Shown here piece after piece: positions 35,442 through 45,029 of a stretch of DNA of 64,000 bases. Every line of letters starts with the position of its first letter. The stretch's first letter is position 1. Position numbers and translations under genes: made by a program. The notes below the pieces were generated by a model. It had not been told where the DNA came from. It made no database searches and was given only the letters and a program-made list of their open reading frames with translations. Source of the DNA: Deltaproteobacteria bacterium. GTDB taxonomy: Bacteria > Desulfobacterota > Desulfobacteria > Desulfobacterales > UBA5852. The DNA is taken from NCBI GenBank assembly GCA_020444045.1, contig JAHLLS010000002.1, positions 186,001 through 250,000 on the forward strand. The letters run 5' to 3'.

Positions 35442-36071
35442 TCATGACCCCCGGCGCAAGCGATAAATGCCGATATTGCCCCCGCTGGCCCGTTTCAAAT
35501 CCTCGACGATCAGCCCGAGGCGTTTTACCGGTGGAAAAATACCGCCGGTGGTCAGGAAATGGCGATAATTGGCATAATGCTGTCGGCCCGCGGACCGTTC
35601 GATTCCTCGCATCAGAAGGCGTGTCCCCAGCCCCTTCACGGTTCGTTTGGGCAAGGGATGATAATCGATGATGCCGATACGGCCCTCCGGGCGAACCACG
35701 CGCGCCATATCTTCCAGGACGGCCGGACGGGTGTCGGGATCCATCTCATGTAATACCAAGGACGCCAGAACAAGGTCAAAGAATCCGTCCGGGTAGGGCA
35801 GCCGGGCCCCGTCGCCCCGGCAGATCCTCGGTCGGTCGCCCAGCCGCGCACGTGCAACGCCCAGCATGGCCGATGACATATCGATGCCCGTTGCCCGACA
35901 GCCGTGAGCCCGATAATAGGCCAGCTGGGCACCTGTTCCGCACCCCACTTCCAGAACGGCCGCACCCTTCCCGGGGTTGAAAAGATCGAGGCCGCGGGCT
36001 CTCCAGGACCGGATAAATGGGTCCAGCAGCCGATCATACCAGGGGGCGATTCGCCGGTAGGCATCCGTCAT
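35442..36071 (-). CDS. Class I SAM-dependent methyltransferase (UbiE/COQ5-like)
   Basis: 209 residues from ATG 36071; a TTG-extended form (from 36116) lacks support. Motif I is AAVLEVGCGTGAQLAYYRAH, the acidic turn ATGIDMS, and the later PDGFFDLVLASLVLHEM. The opening DAYRRIAPWYDRLLDPF is typical of small-molecule methyltransferases of the UbiE type. Substrate unknown. Ribosome site weak. Confidence 0.85.
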   Translation of the reverse strand: MTDAYRRIAPWYDRLLDPFIRSWRARGLDLFNPGKGAAVLEVGCGTGAQLAYYRAHGCRATGIDMSSAMLGVARARLGDRPRICRGDGARLPYPDGFFDLVLASLVLHEMDPDTRPAVLEDMARVVRPEGRIGIIDYHPLPKRTVKGLGTRLLMRGIERSAGRQHYANYRHFLTTGGIFPPVKRLGLIVEDLKRASGGNIGIYRLRRGS

Positions 36072-36304
36072 GGTGTGCAAGGCTCCCGATCCGCCGGCAC
36101 AGGCGGTATTCGACAAAAAATGCGCGTATAACGATCATTAGCATTTTATGCGGTGCCGCGAAAGGACACGCGCGAACTCAAGGCATCTGGCTCAGTCAAA
36201 CAGCGGCCCGATGGCAGCGCTCCCCCTCAGGGCCGAAACCGTATCCCAGGTCAATTTTACCATGCTTTATCGTGTACGCCCATTGGATGGATCATTGCCG
36301 AAAA

Positions 36305-36321
36305 ATGCTTATATTAAGCAT
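36305..36321. promoter_or_regulatory. Palindrome 5' of small gene
   Basis: ATGCTTA and TAAGCAT flank a TAT centre, 16 bp upstream of the small gene at 36338. Operator-like, but no known factor can be assigned. Confidence 0.4.
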
Positions 36322-36337
36322 GAAAGAAGGTGATCTC

Positions 36338-36526
36338 ATGAAACGAGAACACCCCTATAGACTGGTTTGCCGGGTCACCGACCTTAACCACATGGATTAC
36401 GACATTGTAAAGGCCCTGCTGGACGAAAATGGTGTGGACTATGATTGTATTTTCATCGAGACCAAGCGCGGCGTGGCCTACGTCTATCAATACCGCCATC
36501 CCTACAGGGTCTTCTATGAAGCGTAA
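36338..36526 (+). CDS. Small conserved-looking protein of unknown function, 62 residues
   Basis: MKREHPYRLVCRVTDLNHMD, then YDIVKALLDENGVDYDC and a C-terminal QYRHPYRVFYEA. An alpha/beta composition with a helix (about 21-35) between aromatic-rich strands; it reads like a small DUF with no cysteine pair. AAGGTGA lies 6 bp before the ATG. A 17-bp palindrome is immediately upstream. Confidence 0.65.
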   Translation: MKREHPYRLVCRVTDLNHMDYDIVKALLDENGVDYDCIFIETKRGVAYVYQYRHPYRVFYEA

Positions 36527-37003
36527 ACCGTTGTGGAAGGTTGAAACCGGATGCCGCTCCCAACAGAGCATGGCTGCGGGTATCGCCGCATCACCATGCT
36601 GCAACGGATTCCCTTTTGCGTCTGACCAGACGCCTTTCCCTCCCCGTCCAAACCGATCCTATTAGTGTCCCTGATCGCAAATACGGTGACATACCGAGAT
36701 TGCCTGATACGCCGATAACCGCTTTGCATGCCGCATCGCGGTCTGGTATATTTCCTCCAAGGGTGCCGGCTGACCATCAGTGAGGGTCCTCCCCCAATGC
36801 GAAAGCATCCGCCCCCTTGAAGGGGGGGTGAAAAGCTTTGATGTGGTTTTTTATTTCCCTTTGTTCCGCGCCGAGCATCGACGGGGCGAAAGGAAAATGG
36901 TACGCGGACTGTCACCCAGACCCGTGTCGAAATAACCGTTATTTTGAAAATGAGATAACCGCAGCATCATCGATCACCATGGCTTAACCCCACGGGGGAA
37001 TGA
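36527..37003. other. Intergenic region with truncated dispersed repeat
   Basis: About 480 bp. It contains a partial copy of the large dispersed repeat (36848-36925) and otherwise short frames without ribosome sites. No tRNA or terminator with T tract identified. Confidence 0.5.
36848..36925 (+). repeat. Dispersed intergenic repeat, copy A (partial)
   Basis: Shares GCGCCGAGCATCGACG, GTACGCGGACTGTC and the preceding T-rich TTTATTTCCCTTTGTT with copies B-D. Only the 5' half is recognisable; the later part has decayed. Confidence 0.65.
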
Positions 37004-38143
37004 ATGTATACCTATCAGAAGACAAATCGTTATTTCGCCCAGGTGGCCAACGACATCAAAGACCTGGCCGAGGCAGAGCTTCGTGGCCTCGGTGCCACCG
37101 ACGTCGCCGGGGCTTACCGCGGCATTTATTTCAATGCCGAACCGCGCGTTCTCTACCGGGTCAACTACCGATCCCGGCTGATCAGTCGCGTGCTGGCCCC
37201 CTTGACCTCCTTTCATTGCCCGTCCGATCAAACCCTGTACCAGCAATCCCTGAAAATGAATTGGGAAGACTTTCTGGATCCCTCCCTGACCTTTGCCGTC
37301 TTTGCATCGGTATCCCAGAGCGCGATCACCCATTCGCAATTTGCCGCCCTGCGCCTGAAAGATGCGGTGGTGGACTTCTTTCGGGACCGCACCGGCCAAC
37401 GGCCCTCGATCGACACCCAATCGCCGGATGTCTGGCTGAACCTGCATATCGAAAAAGACCAGGCCACCATCAGCCTGGACACCTCCGGTGGTTCCCTGCA
37501 TCGACGGGGCTACCGCCACGAAACCGTCGCCGCGCCCATGATTGAAACCCTGGCCGCGGCGATTATCAAGCATCTGGACTGGGATGGCCGGCAACCGCTG
37601 GTGGACCCCTTCTGCGGGTCCGGCACCCTGCTGTGCGAGGCCTATATGGCCGCTTCACAGACACCGGCCGGTGTATTGCGCACGTATTTCGGTTTTCAGA
37701 ACCTTCCCGATTACAAGGCCTCGCTCTGGCAGCAGGAAAAACGGGAGGGGCTCAATCAGCGTGTCCTGATACCCCCGGGCCTCATCGCGGGAAGTGATAT
37801 CGCCAAAGAAGCGGTGCGCGCCGCCGCCGCCAATGCGGCCGCCATTACACGAAACCACCATATCCGCATTGAACAGCAGGACGCGTTCAAAATTCCGGCG
37901 ATCGAGGACAGCATCATTCTCTGCAACCCGCCCTACGGCATCCGCATCGCCCAGGATGAAGACCTTTCCGCTTTTTATAAACAGCTGGGGGATTTTCTCA
38001 AACAGCGCTGCCGCCGGTCCACGGCGTTCATCTACTTCGGGGAGCGCACCTACATCAAACGTATCGGACTGAAGCCATCCTGGAAAAAACCGCTGGCCAC
38101 CGGCGGCCTCGACGGCCGACTGGTGAAGTATGAACTTTATTGA
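37004..38143 (+). CDS. THUMP-domain RNA N2-guanine methyltransferase (RlmL/YpsC type)
   Basis: 379 residues. N-terminal ferredoxin-like/THUMP region (DLAEAELRGLGATDVAGAYR, residues about 19-40, then a THUMP block to about 150). The C-terminal methyltransferase has RKEW-type motif I (VDPFCGSGTLLCEAYMAA, about 204-221), motif IV NPPYGIRI and a conserved ISFERKE-like REYIKR. RlmL and YpsC family members methylate G in 23S or other RNA. GGGGGA precedes the ATG. Confidence 0.9.
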   Translation: MYTYQKTNRYFAQVANDIKDLAEAELRGLGATDVAGAYRGIYFNAEPRVLYRVNYRSRLISRVLAPLTSFHCPSDQTLYQQSLKMNWEDFLDPSLTFAVFASVSQSAITHSQFAALRLKDAVVDFFRDRTGQRPSIDTQSPDVWLNLHIEKDQATISLDTSGGSLHRRGYRHETVAAPMIETLAAAIIKHLDWDGRQPLVDPFCGSGTLLCEAYMAASQTPAGVLRTYFGFQNLPDYKASLWQQEKREGLNQRVLIPPGLIAGSDIAKEAVRAAAANAAAITRNHHIRIEQQDAFKIPAIEDSIILCNPPYGIRIAQDEDLSAFYKQLGDFLKQRCRRSTAFIYFGERTYIKRIGLKPSWKKPLATGGLDGRLVKYELY

Positions 38144-38601
38144 TGGGAAATGAGGCGTTTGCGGGAAACAAAAAGCTTTGTATATCCAGGATTACCGCTA
38201 AAAAATATTTGGAAGATTTTGAGGGGTCAAGGATTCGAGGGTTCAAGTGAAATGCTAAAAGTGCTGAGAAAATCGTTAGAGAACAAATCCTTGAACCTTA
38301 AGCGGCTTTTTAATTTATGGTTTTCCAATTCCCTTTGGCCCGCGCCGAGCATCGACGCGGCGGTCGGGAAAAAGCGCGCGGACTGTCTAAGCCCGCCGCC
38401 AGGCGGGTGAATTTCCGCGCGCTCCGGCCGCATCGTCGACGCGCAGGGGAAAGCGGGACACGGGCGTTTTCTTTTGCTTCGTTTTCTTTTCACGTGAAAG
38501 AAAATGAAGAAATAATTATAGAAAGAAGGCTCCGGGCCCTCCACCAGAGTTGGCTGGTTTAGAGCGAAACCAAAAATAAACCGAAGGAGTCGTCACCCAT
38601 C
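38144..38601. other. Intergenic region with full dispersed repeat
   Basis: About 460 bp occupied mostly by copy B of the dispersed repeat (38317-38565) and, before it, one of the short GGATTCGAGGG-type motifs at about 38217-38255. No gene is supported. Confidence 0.6.
38317..38565 (+). repeat. Dispersed intergenic repeat, copy B (full length)
   Basis: About 250 bp. Order of conserved blocks: T-rich start, GCGCCGAGCATCGACG, GCGCGCGGACTGTCTAAG, the GCCCGCC/GGCGGG hairpin, ATTTCCGCGCG, CGCAGGGGAAAGCGGGACAC, GGGCGTTTTCTTTTGCTTCG, TTTTCTTTTCACGTGAAAG, then CCGGGCCCTCCACCAGAG and TTTAGAGCGAAA. Copy D matches nearly every block in order. The ORF-like frames inside are not proteins: the same peptide shadows recur in each copy. 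Confidence 0.85.
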
Positions 38602-39438
38602 ATGCCGGGCAACGCCTTGCCACTCGATCTGGACGCTTATTTCAACCGCATCGGCTACTCCGGTGACCGGCAGCCCACCCTCGACGTATTGAATGCGCTG
38701 CACCTGGCGCACGCCACCCACATTCCCTTTGAAAATCTCGATATTCTTCTGGGCCGCCCTATTCGATTAGATTTGGCAAGCCTCCAGGCCAAGCTCGTAG
38801 CTGGCCACCGCGGCGGCTATTGCTTCGAACACAATCTGCTCTTCCGCGCGATATTGGAAGCGTTGGGGTTTGCGGTCAAGCCCCTGGCCGCACGGGTACG
38901 GTTAGGCCATCCCACTGTCCGGGCCCGCACCCACATGCTGCTGATGGCAACGGTGGCGAATGTCCCCTTTATCGCCGACGTCGGCTTCGGGGGTGGGGGC
39001 CTGCTGCATCCGATACCGTTGGTGGAAGCGCAACCGGTGCGCCACTATGCCTGGGATTTTCGTCTCGCCCGGGAAGGTTCCGGCTGGGTGCTGCAATCCC
39101 TCTCCGACGGGCAATGGATGGACCTGTACGCGTTTACACTGGAGCGGCAATACCGGATCGATTACGAGGTGGCCAATTACTATGTGTCCACCCATCCCGA
39201 CGCCCAATTTACCCAGGGCCTGTTTGTCCAGCAGGCCACACCCGAGGCCCGCTATTTTCTGCATTCCCAAACACTTACCGTCGACCGGGGGCCGGATGGC
39301 GAGACCGTGCTTACCCTGACCGACAATGCCGAGCGCCTGGCCGTTCTGGCGGAAACCTTTGGTCTTCATTTTCCACCCGGCACAACCTTCGATCACCGCC
39401 CCAAAGTCACCACAACCTACGAAGAGGATCGCGTATGA
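38602..39438 (+). CDS. nat: Arylamine N-acetyltransferase
   Basis: 278 residues, normal length for NAT. Catalytic triad Cys74 (RGGYCFEHN), His111 (RTHMLLM) and Asp126 (FIADVGFGG) intact. HIPFENLDILLGRPIRLDL is the N-terminal signature. Uses acetyl-CoA to acetylate arylamines or hydrazines; also acts in other acyl transfers. A zinc-ribbon gene overlaps its stop by 4 bp. Confidence 0.93.
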   Translation: MPGNALPLDLDAYFNRIGYSGDRQPTLDVLNALHLAHATHIPFENLDILLGRPIRLDLASLQAKLVAGHRGGYCFEHNLLFRAILEALGFAVKPLAARVRLGHPTVRARTHMLLMATVANVPFIADVGFGGGGLLHPIPLVEAQPVRHYAWDFRLAREGSGWVLQSLSDGQWMDLYAFTLERQYRIDYEVANYYVSTHPDAQFTQGLFVQQATPEARYFLHSQTLTVDRGPDGETVLTLTDNAERLAVLAETFGLHFPPGTTFDHRPKVTTTYEEDRV

Positions 39439-39848
39439 TGACGACCTGTCGTGAATGCAAGCACCCGGTATCCCCCGACGCCTTTGCCTGCCCGGGCTGC
39501 GGCGCCCCCTATCCGGCCCGGCCCAAATGGGACGGCTATGGGTTTGAATACAAGTCCGAAACCACCCTGCTCGGGCTGCCGCTGCTGCACGTGTCGTTCA
39601 AGTATCGCCCCAACCGGATGCCGGTGGTGGCCAAGGGCGTTATCGCCATCGGACAATTTGCCTGTGGTGGGTTCACCCTGTCGCAATTCGGCATCGGCCT
39701 CGTCAGCATCAGCCAGTTCACCCTGGCCGGGTTTGCCCTGGCCCAGTTTGCCGTGGCCTACCGCCTCATTGCGCAGATCGGCCTTTACGTCCATGAGGGC
39801 ATCGGCCAGTTTGTGATCAGCCTCTCCGATCTCCTGAAGCTGCTGTAG
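39435..39848 (+). CDS. Zinc-ribbon protein with membrane-association helix array
   Basis: 137 residues. An N-terminal zinc ribbon with CRECKHPVSPDAFACPGC (Cys-x2-Cys ... Cys-x2-Cys) is followed by YGFEYKSETTLLGLPLLHVS and a hydrophobic repeat region with periodic GQF/SQF/AQF (IGQFACGGFTLSQFGIGLVS). This resembles known zinc-ribbon membrane proteins with repeated phenylalanine-glycine phrases; function unknown. ATG overlaps the NAT stop, so co-translated. Confidence 0.8.
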   Translation: MMTTCRECKHPVSPDAFACPGCGAPYPARPKWDGYGFEYKSETTLLGLPLLHVSFKYRPNRMPVVAKGVIAIGQFACGGFTLSQFGIGLVSISQFTLAGFALAQFAVAYRLIAQIGLYVHEGIGQFVISLSDLLKLL

Positions 39849-39932
39849 CCGATTTGCTTTTGGCCGCCAGCCGCCATAGGCTACGGGAACACGTGTAACC
39901 GCTGCTAACCATGAAAACCATACGGCTTTAAC

Positions 39933-40639
<707 letters not shown>

Positions 40640-40643
<4 letters not shown>

Positions 40644-41743
40644 AACGCTACCTGATCCTCAAGCTGCTGGCCATCCACCTGGTGGTGATCTGCTTTGTCA
40701 TGGTCATCGTGTGGCTGTCCATCGACATGCTCGCAGCAGGGTACTTCGTAACCCTCATGGAAAAGTACAACGTTTCGCCCGGTCCGGCGCACGAAATGTT
40801 TGTCAGCGCCGTCCACCGCTATCTGCTGTGGGCTTTTTTGGGCGCTGTCACCCTGGCGGTGGTGCTGAGCTTTCTCATGATGCGTCGGGTGCTGGCGCCC
40901 CTCTCCCGCATGTCGGTCATCACCCGCGAGATTGCCGCCGGCAATTTCAGTGCCCGCGTCCCCATCGGCACGCAGGACGAGGTCGGCCAACTGGCCCGGG
41001 CCTTCAATCACATGGCGGCCGGCCTGGAAGAAATCGAAACCCTGCGGCGAAGCCTGATGATCGATGTGGCCCATGAACTGCGCACGCCGCTTACCAATAT
41101 ACGGGGTTACCTGGAAGCCCTGAACGACCGGGTGCTGCCCTTTTCCAGCGAAACGTTCACCCTGCTGCAGAATGAAACCCTGCGGCTGGCCGAGCTGGTC
41201 GAAGACGTCCTGCAGCTGGCCCGGGCCGATGCCGCCCACGGACAGCTCGACTGCCAGCCGGTGGACCTGGTGGGCGAAGTTAAAACCACCCTGGACTATT
41301 TTGCGCGTACGTTTGACGAGAAATCCGTCACGGTGAATTTCCATTCGGCCCACGACGCATTGATCGTCCAGGCCGACAAACGTCGCATGGCCCGGGTGTT
41401 GCGCAACCTGACCGACAATGCCGCCCGCTACGCGCCAACCGGTAGTGCGGTGGATATCCGACTGGACGCCGATTCGCGGCAGGTCCGGATCGACTACACC
41501 AACAGCGCGGAACGGTTATTGGCTGCGGATCTGCCGCATTTGTTCGAACGCTTCTACCGCGGGGAAAAATCCCGCTCCCGGCAGCACGGCGGCGCCGGTA
41601 TCGGTCTTGCCATCGTCAAGGAACTGGTGGAAGCCCACGACGGCCAGGTGGCCGCCGCGCTCATAGGCGGCCGGCTCCGCATCCGCCTGACGCTGCCGCT
41701 AAGTCCGGTGAGCCAAGCTAAACTGTCTGATTTTAATCGTTAA
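40640..41743 (+). CDS. Two-component sensor histidine kinase (HAMP, HisKA, HATPase)
   Basis: 367 residues from a GTG. Two membrane helices ([40 protein letters not shown]) flank a short periplasmic segment of only about 25 residues, so sensing is probably membrane- or lipid-based. HAMP linker [15 protein letters not shown]-box [12 protein letters not shown] (His145), and ATPase boxes N ([14 protein letters not shown]) and G ([14 protein letters not shown]) are intact. BaeS-like. Partner of the preceding regulator. Confidence 0.94.
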
Positions 41744-41937
41744 TCGCTCCGACAAAGGCTGGTCGGCCCGAACCACGCCAACCGGGCAGCCCCATTCTTT
41801 ACGCGATCTTTACATTTCCTTTAAGACATCTTCATTTTTCGGTCTTATCATTTCATCATGGTGAAACAGACTCCGCGGCTCACCCTGGTCTGAAAACTTT
41901 TAACACAACCGAAGTCATCAGCATTCGGAGGTACCCT

Positions 41938-43047
41938 ATGCGAAACCTTGTCATTGCCATTATTGCCATCGGTGCGGTGCTGGTGGGCTACCACCAGGTC
42001 CGCAGCATGGATCAATCCAAAGACAAACAAATGAGTGCCATCCCGGAAGACGCCCGCACGGCCGTCTTTGCCGGAGGCTGCTTCTGGTGCACGGAGTCGG
42101 ATTTCGAAAAAGTGGACGGCGTGATCGATGCCATTTCAGGCTACACCGGCGGAAAAGAAGTCAGCCCGACCTACCAGCAGGTATCCGCCGGCCGCACCGG
42201 GCATGTGGAAGCCGTCAAGGTTGTTTATGACCCGGCAAAAATCACGTACGCGGAACTGCTCGATGTGTTCTGGCGGCACATGGATCCCACCGATGAAGGC
42301 GGACAATTCGTGGACCGTGGCCCCCAGTATACCAGCGCCATCTTCTATGCCGACGACAACGAACGCCGGCAGGCGGAAATGTCCAAAAAGGACCTGGCCG
42401 CGTCTGGGCGCTTCGACAAACCCATCGTCACCCCGATCCTGCCGCTGGGGCCCTTCTATCCGGCGGAAGAATACCATCAGGATTATTACAAAAAGAGCAC
42501 CGTCAACTACAAACGCTACCGTTCAGGATCGGGCCGCGACCAGTTTATCGAAAAAATCTGGGGGAAAGACATGTCCAAGACGAGTATGAAATCAAAACCA
42601 GAAGGCGCCATGTATACCATTCCGACGGATGAAGAGTTGCGCACCCGGTTGACCGCCCTGCAGTACAAAGTCACCCGGCAGAACGGCACGGAGCGCCCCT
42701 TCAGCAACACCTATTGGGACAACCACGAGGCCGGCATCTACGTCGATATCATTTCCGGCGAGCCCCTGTTCAGTTCCACGGACAAGTTCGAATCCGGCAC
42801 GGGCTGGCCCAGCTTTACCCGTCCCCTGGTAAAGGAAAACATCGTGGAGAAGAGCGACACGAGTTTTTTAATGGTGCGCACCGAGGTCCGCAGCAAACAT
42901 GCTGACTCCCACCTTGGGCACCTGTTCAACGACGGCCCGGCCCCCACCGGCCTGCGCTACTGCATCAACTCGGCCGCCCTGCGCTTCATCCCCAAAGCGG
43001 ACCTCGAGAAAGAAGGGTATGGAGAGTACATGACGCTGTTCGAATAA
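41938..43047 (+). CDS. msrAB: Bifunctional methionine sulfoxide reductase MsrAB, exported
   Basis: 369 residues. An N-terminal membrane anchor ([17 protein letters not shown]) indicates envelope location. MsrA domain: [17 protein letters not shown] (catalytic Cys48) with [17 protein letters not shown] and [10 protein letters not shown]. MsrB domain from about 210: catalytic Cys342 in [11 protein letters not shown]; the Cys-x2-Cys zinc pairs of other MsrBs are absent. Reduces both methionine-S- and R-sulfoxides; an electron donor (thioredoxin-like) is needed. AGGAGG-like GGAGGT precedes the ATG. Immediately followed by the TGA-containing HMA-like gene. Confidence 0.95.
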   Translation: MRNLVIAIIAIGAVLVGYHQVRSMDQSKDKQMSAIPEDARTAVFAGGCFWCTESDFEKVDGVIDAISGYTGGKEVSPTYQQVSAGRTGHVEAVKVVYDPAKITYAELLDVFWRHMDPTDEGGQFVDRGPQYTSAIFYADDNERRQAEMSKKDLAASGRFDKPIVTPILPLGPFYPAEEYHQDYYKKSTVNYKRYRSGSGRDQFIEKIWGKDMSKTSMKSKPEGAMYTIPTDEELRTRLTALQYKVTRQNGTERPFSNTYWDNHEAGIYVDIISGEPLFSSTDKFESGTGWPSFTRPLVKENIVEKSDTSFLMVRTEVRSKHADSHLGHLFNDGPAPTGLRYCINSAALRFIPKADLEKEGYGEYMTLFE

Positions 43048-43069
43048 CAGCCGGAGAGGAGGCACGACC

Positions 43070-43360
43070 ATGAAAACGACGCGACAAATCGTGATCATCA
43101 TTCTCCTGGCCGGAATTTTGGCCGCGGCCGCCGCGCCGGTCGTGGCGGCCGGCGCATTGTCTGAAATGGTTTTTTACGTCCATTGATATGACGTGGGCCA
43201 AGCCGCCCTGGAAGGGCTGGCCGGCATTCAAAACTTCACCCGCGGATGGCATTCAGGACGGGAAATCAACACGGTCATCTTCGACCCGGCGGTCATTACC
43301 CCGGAAGACATGGTGGCGGCCTTGAAAGCCGCCGGCACCTATGCCGGCACCGTTGAATAA
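43070..43360 (+). CDS. Heavy-metal-associated-like exported protein with in-frame TGA (probable selenoprotein)
   Basis: A 96-codon frame from ATG 43070 to TAA 43358-43360 interrupted only by TGA at 43184-43186 (codon 39). Signal peptide MKTTRQIVIIILLAGILAAA plus AAPVVAAG. The TGA falls in EMVFYVH-U-YDVGQAALEGLAG, where HMA domains have Cys-x2-Cys, and the remainder (INTVIFDPAVITPEDMVAAL) is the typical C-terminal half of HMA/MerP proteins. Selenocysteine would replace the first metal ligand; the second cysteine is missing. A hairpin 9 bases after TGA supports recoding. GAGGAGG precedes the ATG. It follows msrAB by 22 bp and may share its transcript. Alternative: a pseudogene with a nonsense mutation. 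Confidence 0.72.
43196..43222 (+). promoter_or_regulatory. bSECIS-like hairpin, HMA-like gene
   Basis: GGCCA pairs with TGGCC and GCC with GGC, with one bulged A; a 10-base loop starting with G follows. The loop begins 18 nt after the TGA, within the spacing known for bacterial SECIS elements. Prediction from sequence only. Confidence 0.5.
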
Positions 43361-43806
43361 GGAAGCGTATAACAGCATGCCATGCCGGGCCGTCTTGGCC
43401 CGGCCGCGTTTCATCTCCTTTTATAGATGAGTCTTATACAAAGCCCTTTTATGGCAGCCTCCCGCATCCTCCATGCGATCCCACACCAATCCTTTCCAAT
43501 ATAGAAAAATCCCGGCGATGAATATGGCATGAATTGTCATCCTGCATGTATTTACAAGCCGCAGAGCCCATGGTAGCTTAAAACCCATTTGATCCTGCAG
43601 TAAAGCCGGCCCCATCAATATCATGTTCAGGTTGCCTTTTGCGCTGCCTGTAAATATACAAATCTTTATCGCTTTCACGCCCACTGGCAATTAGCGCTTT
43701 GGTTTAAACGTGTTTCAAGATAATTTCCGTGGTTATCATGTAGCATGATGATATTATTATGTGTGATCGTTAGTTGTATCAACCACGAATAGAATAGGTC
43801 GCATAA
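43361..43806. other. AT-rich gap at the cassette cluster boundary
   Basis: 446 bp. Base composition drops sharply in GC from about 43420 onward. One antisense frame (43421-43690) has a hydrophobic stretch but no ribosome site or family likeness; I leave it uncalled. GTTAGTTG near 43768-43775 resembles a GTTRRRY core, which might mark the first cassette boundary. Confidence 0.4.
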
Positions 43807-44211
43807 ATGGATAAAAATTCAGGTTCATGCCTTTGCGGTGAAGTAGCTTTCGAAATAGAGGGAGATTTTGAAAATTTCTATCTTTGCCATTGTAGCCGTT
43901 GTCGAAAAGATACAGGATCGGCTCATGGAGCCAATCTGTTTTCCTCTTCTGCCAAAATAAAATGGGTGTCAGGAGAAGATAAAGTCAAAAATTTTACGCT
44001 ACCTTCAACTCAACACACCAAATCCTTTTGTTCAATTTGTGGATCCGCACTTCCAAATATTCAAATGGGAGGTGAACTGCTGGTGGTCCCTGCTGGAAGC
44101 CTTGATTGTGATGTGTCAATTATCCCTACCGCTCATATTTTTGTTTCCAGCAAAGCAAATTGGGATAAAGATCTTCATAAAATTCCTATGATAGAGACTT
44201 TGCCGAAATAA
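43807..44211 (+). CDS. GFA-family (glutathione-dependent formaldehyde-activating enzyme-like) protein
   Basis: 134 residues. The fold-defining zinc ligands are seen: GSCLCGEV, CHCSRCRKDTGS, and FCSICGSALP, matching the CENP-V/GFA family. Such proteins were named for glutathione-formaldehyde adduct formation; most are of unknown substrate. AT-rich codon use compared with the rest of the window. First gene of the cassette-like cluster; an attC-like site follows its stop. Confidence 0.85.
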   Translation: MDKNSGSCLCGEVAFEIEGDFENFYLCHCSRCRKDTGSAHGANLFSSSAKIKWVSGEDKVKNFTLPSTQHTKSFCSICGSALPNIQMGGELLVVPAGSLDCDVSIIPTAHIFVSSKANWDKDLHKIPMIETLPK

Positions 44212-44221
44212 TCAGTAAAGC

Positions 44222-44308
44222 ACATAACAAATCGCTGGTAGGGTCCGCCAACGCTGGCGCGTTAAGCCTCTCGCCCCGCTCAGCGGCCCCACAACTCAAA
44301 CGTTATGT
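44222..44308 (+). other. attC-like recombination site 1
   Basis: 87 bp between two cassette genes. Outer inverted cores ACATAAC (44222-44228) and GTTATGT (44302-44308); an internal GTTAAGC matches the GTTRRRY rule. Left end AACAAATCGCTGG and right end CAACTCAAACGTTATG look like the ends of classic integron attC sites. Length lies in the known attC range. Family likeness is from memory; folding was not computed. Confidence 0.6.
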
Positions 44309-44324
44309 AGAAGAATTGAAACAT

Positions 44325-44954
44325 ATGGATAATCCTTGGTTAAATATTCCAGCATCGGACTACGAAGGCCATATGGGTCTTCCTGAAGTCGATCAATTGT
44401 CGTTTTTGGGTGACATGCTCAAAGAATCGTTGGAAAAATACGACAGCATATCGGTTGCCTACCTTGGATGCGCGACGGGAAATGGCCTGGAATATATTAG
44501 AAACGATAAAACGCACAAAGTGACCGCTATCGATATAAATCCAGAATACCTGTCAATTCTTCGAAACCGGTATCAAGGAAAAATTCCAAACCTGGAAATA
44601 ATCGAGACCGATCTCAATGACTACCAAGGAAATGGCCAACGGTACTCCCTAATTTTCGCAGGATTGCTGTTTGAATATCTGGACCCAGGTCCTCTGCTTA
44701 AAAAAATTTCAACCTGGCTTGAAAACGCAGGCGTTATGGTCCTTGTTTTGCAGTTGCAGGACAAACATGTAAGGAAAGTTTCTGACACACCATACTCAAG
44801 CCTAAAACGGCTCGATCCGGTCATGAACCTTATTTCAGATCAAAATTTCAAATTAATGGCTAAGGAAAGTGGCATGACAGAACTTGAGGGCAAAAGCCTC
44901 ACATTGGAAAGTGGCAAGTCTTTCTATGTTGGCGTATTTGGGAAGACCACATAA
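44325..44954 (+). CDS. SAM-dependent methyltransferase, AT-rich cassette
   Basis: 209 residues from ATG 44325; a TTG at 44316 is possible. Motif I is ISVAYLGCATGNGLEYIR, followed by VTAIDINPEYLSILR and IFAGLLFEYLDP (motif IV region). Class I methyltransferase with an unusual GCATGNG (Leu-Gly-Cys) instead of the usual acidic-gly start, seen in small-molecule methyltransferases. Substrate unknown. Codon use AT-rich. Confidence 0.82.
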   Translation: MDNPWLNIPASDYEGHMGLPEVDQLSFLGDMLKESLEKYDSISVAYLGCATGNGLEYIRNDKTHKVTAIDINPEYLSILRNRYQGKIPNLEIIETDLNDYQGNGQRYSLIFAGLLFEYLDPGPLLKKISTWLENAGVMVLVLQLQDKHVRKVSDTPYSSLKRLDPVMNLISDQNFKLMAKESGMTELEGKSLTLESGKSFYVGVFGKTT

Positions 44955-45029
44955 AGCACCTGCAGGTGGACACCGAACCCGGCCTTCCGCCGGCACGGCG
45001 CCCCTGAAGCACGGCGAGCATAGCCAATT

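Noticed and set aside
38227..38544. 105-residue minus frame through repeat copy B
   Set aside because: The same peptide shadow occurs in copies A and D, so it is repeat-derived, not a gene.
41938..43047. Selenocysteine in MsrAB
   Set aside because: The catalytic residue is Cys (GCFWC, RYCINS) and the frame has no internal stop.
43421..43690. 89-residue antisense frame with a hydrophobic segment
   Set aside because: No ribosome site, no homologous motif, lies in an AT-rich gap between two + strand genes.
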